Assembly (NCBI RefSeq): GCF_000614975.1
Contig: NZ_BALM01000002.1
Coordinates: forward strand, 186,001 to 250,000
Direction of reading: 5' to 3'
Source: Shewanella marina JCM 15074
GTDB lineage: Bacteria; Pseudomonadota; Gammaproteobacteria; Enterobacterales; Shewanellaceae
Length of the DNA: 64,000 bases
Below, in pieces: positions 50,396 to 62,300 of this stretch. The notes beneath the pieces were generated by a model. The model searched no databases, was not told the origin of the DNA, and worked only from the letters and a program-made list of their open reading frames with translations. Numbering within the stretch: position 1 is the stretch's first letter; the number at the start of each line of letters is the position of its first letter. A program made the translations under genes and the position numbers.

Positions 50396-53300
50396 ATGAT
50401 TTTTTTGATTAAGTTAATCGCTAATAAATCGCTCCAGTTTGTCACTGCATTGTTATGTTTATTCTTTATATTCTTTAGTTCTTCTTTGTACGCGCAGCAA
50501 TGTAACTCTGGCTTTAATGTCTCTAATGGTCAGTATTATTTTGATGGTGATGGTGGCAATGGTTGGGGAACCAGAAGCTTGAATGTTAGCCCGACAGGAT
50601 TATTTGGCGGTACTGGTTCAGGTGGCCGAATTATTGTGGATAGTCACTGGGGCTGGAACAATGGTAACCAGTGGACGGGCAGTAATAATTTTACTGAAAC
50701 TATTCATATTTCCTTAATCGTCAATGGTATTACCGTCGCAAGGCTATCAACACCGAGTAATAGTCAAAATACCGCAAGTCTTGCATCACAAGGTGGGGCG
50801 AGTTTTCTTAATGGGGGTGGTAATGTCAATGTGACTGGCTTTGATTATTACGGTCATCATGCTCGCATATTACTGCCAAGCTCTATTACCTCAGTTTATA
50901 GCGTGCAGTTATCTGCAACTCAAACGCCACATAATGGTAGTGGTGGATGGTTTGGTGGTACGTCAGCTGCTGGTGATGATGGCGGTATTCGAGTTAATAA
51001 TGTCATTCAATGTGGTTTTGAAGCAACAGATGCGCCCAGCAGTTATGGTATTGCAAAACATAATAACGATACGGTAGCCAGCAATTTACGTTTAGGCGCT
51101 AATGTTAGTTTAGAGGCCAGTAATTTAAGCAGTAACCTTGCTAATGCCGATAGTTATGATGATGGTATTAGTAATTTTCCTCAAGATATGATTGATGCTG
51201 GCACTGGTGCGGTAAACCTAGTTGCATCAGTGGTCAATGGTTCAGGTAGCAGTACCGACTTAGTCGGTTGGGTTGATTGGGACCAAGATAATGCTTTTCA
51301 AGTGGATGAAGCTGTTGCTATTACTGTCCCCGCAGCTGGCAGTTCTAATAGTGATTGTACTAATACTTCTGGAAACAATTTTAGCTGTAACCTTAATTAT
51401 GTTGTCGATGTGGCCGACCGCGGTAATGCGGGCTATTTTTTTGCGCGATTTAGAGTTGCATCGTCATTAACAACCAGCACCATTTCAACGAGCGTAAACG
51501 GTGGTGAAGTTGAGGATTATCGTTTTTGTATTGGTTGTTTTGATATAAGCGGTAGTGTTTATATTGATGAAAATGCTGATAGCAGTATTAGCGGTGACAG
51601 TGTTACCACCAGCCAAGTTGCAGTCAGACTTTATTTAGATGATGGTGATGGTGTCCCAAGTGCGGGTGATACTTTATATGCACAGCAAAATACTTCAAAT
51701 GGCAGTTATAGCTTTACTGAAGTACCTGTTGATACCTATTTTATTGCGGTTGCTGCTCCTGCATTAAGTGGGGCTGTAGCGGAGCAAACCTATGCTGCAA
51801 GTAATACTTATGTTGGTGCATTGTGTGACAGTAATGCCGATGCTAGCAGTGGCGATGCGCCGCAAACCAGTTCGGGGGCATGTTACGGTGGTCGTGATGG
51901 TGACCGTATTGATGCGACAACGAATGTCACCACCAGAGAACATATTTCAAAAGTCGATCTCTCATTTGCATCATCTAATCAAGCCAATGTCGACTTTGGC
52001 TTTTCATACAATGTCGTAACCAATACCAGTGCCAACGGTCAAGGTTCGGTTGAGCAATTTATCCGTAATGCCAACGCCTTGTCTGGTGCGAACAGTATGC
52101 GTTTTGTCCCCGCAATACCTGCTAACGATATCGATGCTGGTGCTGATTGGTGGATCGTTAATCCAACGACAACATTAAGAACTATTACTGGCACCAATGG
52201 TGCTAACACGACCCTTGATGGTACTGCATACAGCCATACTGATGGTGTGACGGTACTGGATACTAATCCAGGCAATTATTCAGATTCGTTTACGGTAGGC
52301 AGTAGTGATGGCTGTTCAGTTGAAAGCATTGCCGCATTGGCTAAGCCGGAAATGCAAATCCACTTACCGACAAGTACCAGTGCTTACAGCGCCGAAATTT
52401 TCAGTGTCAATGCCGATAATACCACCATTAAAAACTTCTCATTAACCGGTGGTTCAATAGCGATTAATGTTTATTCCGCAGGAATTACCGATAGCTTGTT
52501 TGAACAAAACTTAATTGGTATTGACCCTGCCGGTAACGATGATGTGATAGGCCAAGACACTTGTGGTACATCGACAGGGTGTGCCGGTATTGCGATTGCG
52601 CATCCTAGTAATGCTTCATTAAGTGGTAGTACCGGTACGATTCAAAATAATGCGATTAGAACCGCTCATAACAATTTAAGTTTTGGTAATTTAAATAGTC
52701 AAACCACATCTGGGCATTGGCTAGTTCAGCACAACCAATTGCTCGGTACCACATCAACTTCTGGCAGCTATGTTTATTACAACCTGTATATTCGTTACGG
52801 TATTCCCGGTTATTTAGAGGTTATTGGTAACCAATTAACGGATGTAACGGGTGATGGTATTTATCAATTAGGTACCAGTAATACGGCGCTAACACAAACC
52901 TTTACCAGTAACAGTATTGATGATGCTGCTGGCGCAGGTATTCATATGACCAGCGGTTATAGTGATGTCATTCAATGTAATGTGATTCACGATAATGGCG
53001 GCGCAGGGGTATCGATTGACGGTAATACTAACGTAGATGGGTATTTAATTAGTAAGAATAGCTTTGATGGCAATACGTTAAATGCGATTGATTTACACAG
53101 TGGTGCCACTGGTGCGGGCGTATCACTTAATAGCGATTTATGTAACGCTGATAATACTGGCGGAGCCAACAATAATCTTGCCAGACCACAAGTTAATTAT
53201 GCCTTTTTAACTGGTAGTAATTTGCGTGTTATTGGTGATGTTTGTGGGACGGGCAGTTTCACTCTTGAAGTGTATAAAGCCAGCAGTGGCAGTGGTGATA

Positions 53301-56300
53301 CAGGCAGTGATGCAGTTGTTGCCGGTGAAGGATTAACCTATTTGGGTGAAATAACCGGCATCAGTTCGGGCAGCTTTGATCAGGCTATTAGCGTGACGGG
53401 CTTAAATGTGGGCGATGAAGTCACTTTAATTGCCCAGCGAACCAATGCTGCAGGGTTAGGATTATTACAAGATACGTCTGAGTTTAGTGGTAATGTTATT
53501 GTTGATACTGATGATAAAGATTGGGGCGATGCGCCTGATATTTCAGCAGGGACAGCAGAATATGACTATCAAACCTTGCGTATTAATAATGGTGCTAATC
53601 ACGTTGTTAAAGACAGTAATGGTGATAATACCCCCGATGTCATCTTAGGTAGCCTGATTGATGAAGATATTAATGGCCTGCAAAGCATGGATGCTCAAGG
53701 GGATAATATTACCGATGATAACGATGAGGATGGTGCTACCGCAGAGGGTTTTTATGTCCTCAATCAGCCGCGAGATATTCAAGTTACCATTACTAAAGAT
53801 CCGACATTAGCCACTTCAACATTCCATCTTCATGCGTGGTTCGACTGGAACCGAGATGGTGATTGGGATGATGCTAATGAGCATGTAATTAATGAATCCG
53901 CCGCACCAGCAGGGACGGCAAACTATACAATAAATACCCCAAGTGATGCCAATTTAGGGGTCAGTTTTGCTCGCTTTAGAGTCTGTAGCAGTGGCGATTG
54001 TAATACGCCGTATGGCGCAAGTAGTGACGGTGAAGTTGAAGATTATAGCCGTATTATTATCAGTTTAGATTTTGGTGATGCACCAGATACTGGCGTGGGG
54101 GTCAGTGTGGGTAATTATCGTACGCTAGAATCAGATGATGGTCCGCGTCATGAAACTACCCCCGATCTTTATTTAGGTACAAGTGCTGATACCGAAACCG
54201 ATGGTTTGCAAAATAGCACAGCAACCGGTGATAACGCAGATAATGAAAATGATGAAGCGAGTTTAACCCTACCGCCATTGAGTGCGGGGGCTGGAGCCTA
54301 CAGTGCTGCCATTGCAACCCATAACGCCACCGGTGCAGATGCATATGTTTACGCTTGGTTAGATGTCGATTATAGCGGTAGCTTTGATCGTGATGAATTG
54401 ATCACTAATGGTACTGGCACTAATGGTGAATTAGTGATCAGCGATGGCACAACTTCGGAAACGCTTACTTGGGCCAGTATCTCTGGTATCACTAACAATA
54501 GTTCGGTTTATTTACGTGTTAGGGTGTCACCGACACAGTTAACTGATAGTGCAACAGGCAGCGATGAAGATCCTCGTTCTTATGGCCGAGTCTCTGGTGG
54601 TGAGGTCGAAGATTATCGTCTGCAAGTGGCTGATCAAGATTTTGGTGATTTAGCGGATAGCTATCAGACTTTAGCGCTTAGTGGTGGTCCATATCATGGC
54701 TTAAGTAATCAAACGAACCTCTATATTGGTAGTAATAATATTGATAGTGAGGCAAATGGTCAGCCAAGTACTGATGCCAATGATGATGATGATAATGACA
54801 ACCCAGATGAGAATGCGTTTGCATCTACGCCAGCACCAATTTTAGCGTTAACCGCGAGTGATTATAACGTGCCAGTACCCGTTTATAATAATACGGGCGG
54901 TGATGTCAATTTATCAGGGTGGTTAGATTGGAATGGTAATAATCAATTTGATGTTGCAGAGTATGCCACCGTTGTCGTGCCGACGGGGACCACAATAACG
55001 AATCCTGTAACATTAACCTTTAGCGGTATATCTGGGCAGTCAGGTAATAAAGCTGCTCTACGTTTACGTTTATCGACAGATGATTTAGCCGCAAGTGCAT
55101 GGGGCGGCACCGCTTCTGATGGTGAAGTGGAAGATCATTATATCCCCGTCGGTAATTTTGACTTTGGTGATGCCGAAGATAGTCAGTTAGGTACGGCAAC
55201 GGGGGCGGGCGACTACCGTTCACGTTTAGTCGATAATGGCCCATATCATGGTGTGGTGAACACGCTTTATATTGGTACGAGTCAGCCTGATGCTGATCCA
55301 GATGCCTATCCATCAACCGCGGCAACTTATGCGAATGGTGATGACGATAATGATGTGGATGATGAAAGCGATATTTTACTGCCACCATTAACCACCACCG
55401 CAAGCAGTTATTTAGCGCGTGCAACTGTACACAATAGTACTGGCAGTTTAGCGACGTTACATGGTTGGATTGACTGGGATCGAAACGGCCAATTTGAACA
55501 AGATGAATACAGTTCTGCAACCGTGACCACGGGGACTACTGGTACGGTTGATTTGACTTGGAATAGCTTTACCGGTCGCACTACCGGCTGGACCGTGGCT
55601 CGCTTTAGATTAACCACTGATACCTTAATCAATGGTGCGGGTTCAAGCAGTGCTGAAGATACCCGTTCATTAGGATTAGCCCTTGATGGTGAGGTGGAAG
55701 ACTATCGTATCTATATCGGTAATCATGATACCGGTGATGCGCCCAATAGTTATCTGACCTTGGCGCTAGATGGTGGACCATGCCATGCCATGACGAGTGT
55801 TTCAACCCTCTATTTAGGTTCGACTGCAAATGATAGCAATGTTGATGGCCAACCTAGCAGTGATGCCTTAGGCGATGATAATGATGGTGTTGATGACGAA
55901 GACGGTATCACTGAGCCATTGCCATTACTGTTACTGTCAGATGCGAACTATAACGTAAATATCAAACATCGAAATAATACGGCATCGCCAGCGACTATGG
56001 TGGCGTGGTTAGATAAAAACCAAAATGGTCAATTTGAAACTGATGAAGTGTTTGATGGTTTTGCCATTAACAATGTGGCGGCATCAACTAATGAGTTAGT
56101 GACAGGGCGCGATCTAGTTTGGTCTGGTCTATCTGGTCAAACCCAAGGGACGATGGCACTTAGGGTGCGTTATAGTCATGACCCTCTCGGTAATGACGCA
56201 TGGGGCGGCCCAGCCAGCGATGGTGAAGTTGAGGATTACATTGTTTATGTCGGTCAGTTTGATTTCGGTGACGCCGCAGATGCGAGTAGTGGCGCGAATT

Positions 56301-59300
56301 CTACCAGTAATTATCGCTCTCGATTAGTCGATAGCGGTGCCTATCACGGTATCAATAATAATCTCTATATGGGTGCAAGTGCGCCAGATGCTGAAGCTGA
56401 TTCATATAACAGTGTTGGCGCGGCGATGGCCGATGGTGATGATTTAGACATTAATGGTGATGATGAAGATGGTGTGCAGTTATTGCCATTAGATAATTCA
56501 CCGGTACCAAGCAGTTATACCGCTAAAGTGAATGTCACTAATAATACCGGCAGTGAGGCGACCTTACATGGTTGGATTGATTGGGATAGAAACGGTCATT
56601 TTGATGGTGATGAACACACCAGTATGGCGATTGCTGATGGTACTTCTGCGACTCAGGATTTGGTTTGGACCTCATTTACTGGCATTACTGCGGGTGAAAC
56701 CGTTGCCCGTTTCCGTTTAACCACCGACGCGCTCGTTAATACTCAAACGTCAAGTAGTGTTGAAGATAGCCGCTCAATTAATGGTGCCACTGATGGTGAG
56801 GTTGAAGATCATCGTCTTTATATTGGTAATCAAGATTTAGGCGATGCACCGACTAGTTATTTAACCCTTGCCGATGATCTGGGTCCTTTCCATGGGCAGG
56901 CATTATACAGTACCTTATATTTGGGTAATGCAGGTGTAAATGAGGGTGATGCTGATGGTCAACCGGATGCAGCAGCGTTAGGTGATGATAATGATGGCAG
57001 TGATGACGAACAAGCGATTAATCAGCCATTAGCCTTTGTGCAAACTACTGCGAATAGCTATAGCGTGGCAGTCAAATTACGCAATAGCACGGCCAATGAT
57101 GCGACATTAACGGCTTGGTTAGATAAAGACCAAAATGGGCAATTTAGCAGTGATGAGGTGGTTACTACCGTTGATGGTGCGCCTTGGGCAATCAACAATA
57201 TTGCCGCGGGCAGTAATTACAGCACCGATGCAACCGCAATAACCTTAACTTGGAATGGGTTATCAGGCTTAAACCAGGGCAGTATGGCACTGCGTTTAAG
57301 ATTGGCCAATGACCCTCTCACAGCAAATCAATGGTTTGGCCAAGCACTTAATGGTGAAGTCGAAGATTACTTAGTTTATGTGGGGGATTTTGATTTTGGT
57401 GATGCCAGCGATAGTGGCGCTGGTGCTAACAGTACCAGCAATTACCGCACAACTCTTGCTGATTTAGGGCCATATCATGGCATTGATAGCGATCTTTATT
57501 TAGGTTTACAGACGCCGGATAGCGAGTCTGATGCCAATAATAGTTTGGGTAGTGCATTGGCTAATGCTGATGATCTCACCAATGACGATGATGAAGATGG
57601 CATTACTCTGTTCCCATTTGACAACTCGCCAGCACCAACGACTTATACCGCCAGAGCAACCGTAACCAATAATACAGGGGCTGATGCCACCTTACATGGT
57701 TGGATTGATTGGGATCGAAACGGTCACTTTGATGAAGATGAACATACCAGTATTACGGTAAGTTCAGGCACCAGTAATGGTGAGCTAGATTTAGTTTGGA
57801 ACTCACCTTATACCTCCATTTCAGCTGGTCACACGGTTGCGAGATTCCGCTTAACTACCGATACATTAACGAATTCAGCGTCAAGTAGCAGTGTTGAAGA
57901 TACACGTTCTATGAGCGGTGCCAGTAACGGTGAAGTGGAAGATCATATACTTTATATCGGTAATCAAGATATGGGTGATGCCCCCGATACTTACCGAACC
58001 CTTGCCGCCAGTGATGGTCCATATCACGGTCAGGCCAACTACACCACACTCTATTTAGGTACCGCAGGCGTGAACGAAGGTGATGCCAATGGTCAGCCTA
58101 GTGCAGATAGTTTAGGTGATGATCTCGATGGCAGTGATGATGAACAAGCGCTTAATCAACCATTAGCCATAGTGCCAACATCTACCACGACATATAGCGT
58201 TCCGGTTCGGTTACGCAATGGTACCAGTACCCCTGCAACTGTAGTCGCTTGGCTAGATACCAATCAAGATGGCTTCTTTAGTGCGGATGAAGTGGTCGAT
58301 ACGATTGATACTAGTCCATTTGCCATTAATAATTTAAGCGCAGGACAGACCGCTAATACAGATGCGTCAGCGCTTGATTTTGAATGGACGGGACTTTCAG
58401 GACTAACTCAAGGGCAGATGGCCTTGCGTATTCGTATTAGCAATGACCCATTAACTGCAGATGATTGGTATGGTCAAGCCAGTAATGGTGAAGTTGAAGA
58501 TTATATGGTGTACATCGGAGATTATGACTTTGGTGATGCACCGGATACTAGCAGTGCCATCGGCGTTAATAATTATCAAACCTTATTGAGCAATAATGGC
58601 CCGCGTCATCTGATTATTGATAATTTATTTATCGCTTAGCGCCAGATGCCGACGATGGCAGTCTGCAAGATATTGATGCTAAAGCTGACGATAATGATAA
58701 TAACGATGATGAGGGTGGTTTTGAGTTTCCACCACTAATTAACGGCATGTCTAGTTATAAGATTTCGGTGTTATTGACCAATAATACCGGGAGTACTGCA
58801 AGTTTAGTCACTTGGATTGATTTTGACCGAGACGGTAATTTTGAAGACAGCGAAGCGCAAATTATTGGAGTACCCAATGGCACAATTGATGTGATTGGTG
58901 AAGTCGAGTGGGTTAATTTACCTGCACTGAGTAATGGTAATTACACCATGGTGCGCTCGCGCTTAATTCCACGTTTTATTACCCAAGTGAGTGAAGTCTC
59001 TTCATTGAGTACTGAGCTTGGGGGGGAAGTCGAAGATCACCAGTTATATATTGGTACTCAAGATTTAGGTGATGCGCCGAGCAGTTATGGGGTCGACCCG
59101 CTTTACAATGGCCCACACCATGCCATCAGTAATACAGCCAATTTATACCTTGGCAGCACCAATATTGACGGTGATGCCACCATATTAGCTTCTGCAGATG
59201 CGCTAGGTGACGATAATGATGCCAATGACGATGAAAATGGTTTAGCTCAACCGCTATTGCCCGTACCTACTGACGGTAGCAATTATGTGGTGACCTTTAA

Positions 59301-62300
59301 TGTTTTACGTAATACCACTGGCCAAGATGCTTATCTTGCCGGTTGGATTGATGCGAATCGCAATGGTGTATTTGATGAAGTTGAAGGTCGTGTTGTTACC
59401 ATTGCAACCGGGCAAACAAGCAGTTATGACTTCTCATTTAGTGCTAACCAGCTGCAATATCTGAATGTGGGCCCAAGCTTTATCCGCTTTAGGTTAACCA
59501 CAGATCCATTAACTGCGGCAAGCACCGGCGGAATGGCCGCGAATGGTGAGGTTGAAGATTATGCGGTGCAAATCGGTGGCGCTGACTTTGGTGACTTACC
59601 TGATACCAGTGCCGCGACCGCAGCCAATAACTATCAAACGAATCTACTTAATGACGGACCTTTCCATAATATTGAGACATTACCCACGCTTTATTTAGGT
59701 GATGTTGCCCCAGATTATGATTCTGATACATCACAATCAACAGATGCATTAGGGGATGACACTATTGGTGATGCTGACGAAGATGGTTTTATTGCGGCAG
59801 CATTACCTGTACTTGCGGCAAATTCTAGCTATCAAGCGCGGGTTAAAGTGAATAATGACTCTGCGACTAATGCCTATCTTTACGCTTGGATTGATTTTGA
59901 TCGTGACGGTAATTTTGAGGCAGATGAAATCGCCACTGCCGCCAGTTTAAATAGCACCGCCGTCTCGGCGAGTAATGGTGTGATTCAAATTGCAGCGAAC
60001 TCAGGTAATCAGACCTATGTGGTTGATTGGCTATCTGACGTTGCAACTGCTAATAATCAGAAATATGGCGTACGTTTGCGCTTGACTACTGAGTTATTGA
60101 GTGATGATAGCAATACCGCAAGTGAAGATGAGCGTTCTCTCTATGCCGCTCAAGATGGTGAAGTAGAAGATTATTTCTTATTTGCTAAAAATAGTGATTT
60201 TGGTGATGCCCCGGCAAGTTATGGCACCACGGCTGTACAAGATGGCCCAGTCCATTTTTATAGCAGTAACTTATATTTAGGTACAAGCACCATTGATGAC
60301 GACGATGTAGTGGTGCCATCAGGAGCCGCGAATAGTGATGATGATACAGGTAGCGATGATGAGAATGGTCTCGTGCAGCCGTTATCCATTATTGCAACTT
60401 CAACGAACAGTTACAGTGTTGAGCTAGCGGCTTATAACAATTCAAGTAATATGGCGACGCTGGTGGCGTGGCTTGATTTGAATCAGGATGGCCAGTTTAG
60501 TGCCGATGAAGTGGTTGATAAGCTAAATGTGGGTAATGGCGTACCGTTTAGTGATTCAAGCTTTAGTCCAGATAATTATCCTACCGGCAGTAATCATACT
60601 ACGAATAAAATCACCCTAACTTGGGAGGGGATTTCAGGATTAAGCCAAGGCTCAATGGCGCTGCGTATTCGTATTGCTAACACCAGCCTAAGTGTCAATG
60701 ATTGGGGCGGAGAGGCCACGGGTGGTGAAGTCGAAGATTATATGGTGTATATCGGCGACTTTGACTTTGGTGATGCGGCAGACTCAGGCATAAACGCTAA
60801 TTCAACCAGTAATTATCGCACCACACTTAGCGATGGTGGCCCGTATCATGGATTATTATCAACGCTTTATATGGGCGCCGCAGCACCAGATATTGAGCCA
60901 GACAGTTATAATTCTACTGGCGCAGCGCAGGCCAATGGCGATGATATCGACAGTAATGGTGATGATGAAGATGGTGTTACTTTTGCGCCATTAGATAATA
61001 GCCCTGTACCGACCAGTTATAGTGTTACGGTTAAAGTGACCAATAATAGCGGTGATAGTGCCAATTTATATGGTTGGATTGATTGGGATAGAAATGGTCA
61101 TTTTGATGGTGATGAAGCGGCAACTGCGACAGTTTCTTCAGGTGTAACAGACCAAGATGCGACTCTCACTTGGACGAGCTTCACAGGCATTACTGCAGGC
61201 AATACCGTTGCCCGCTTTAGATTAACCACCAATACGTTAACGAATACTGAAACCAATATGACCCTAGAAGATAGTCGCTCATTTGGCGGTGCATCTGACG
61301 GTGAGGTGGAAGATCATAGCATTTATATAGGTAATCAAGATTTAGGCGACGCGCCCGATAGTTACCAAACCTTAATGAGTAATAATGGTCCGTTCCATGG
61401 TCAGGGCAGTTACCCCACGATCTACTTAGCAATGCCGCGGTTAATGAAGCCGATACTGATGGTATGCCAACTCCTGATGCCACTGGTGATGATGTAACCG
61501 GCAGTGATGACGAGCAGGGCATTAATCAACCATTACCTTTCCTTGGCACGAGTGACAGTAGTTACAGCGTTAATATTAAATTCCGTAATAGCCAAGGGAC
61601 AGATGCAACCTTAGTGGCTTGGCTTGATAAAAACCAAGATGGCCAATTTAGCGCAGATGAGATATTTGACAGTTTCGATGGTGGCGCCTATGCCATTAAT
61701 AACGTGCTGAATGGCGCTAACTTTACCACAGATGCCAATGCTAAAACCTTAACTTGGAACGGCCTATCTGGTTTAAATCAAGGCACCATGCATTGCGTGT
61801 GCGTATTGCCAATCAACCATTAACAGCAAGTGACTGGGCTGGTATGGCGGTGACGGGTGAAGTTGAAGATTATATGGTTTATGTCGGTGACTTTGATTTT
61901 GGAGATGCTGCAGACTCTGGTGCTGGTGCCAATTCAACCAGTAATTATCATACCACCTTGGCCGATAGTGGCCCATATCATGGTGTATCAAACACTCTAT
62001 TTATGGGTAATAGTGCGCCAGATACCGAAACTGATAGTTATAACTCAACCGGCGCGGCTAAAGCCGATGGTGATGATTTAGATATTAATGGTGATGATGA
62101 AGATGGCGTCACCTTAAGCGCGTTAGATAACAGTCCATTACCAACAAGTTATCAAGCTCAAGTCAAAGTGACGAATACGGGTACCAGTCCCGCGGTGTTA
62201 TACGGTTGGATTGATTGGGACAGAAATGGTCATTTTGATGGTGATGAAGTTACATCTTATACCGTTGCCAGTGGTACCAATAATCAAGATGTGATACTGA

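Noticed and set aside
50251..50445. Minus-strand frame of 64 codons over the start of giant gene 2.
   Set aside because: It overlaps the signal-peptide region of a clear gene and has no recognisable sequence; a shadow frame.
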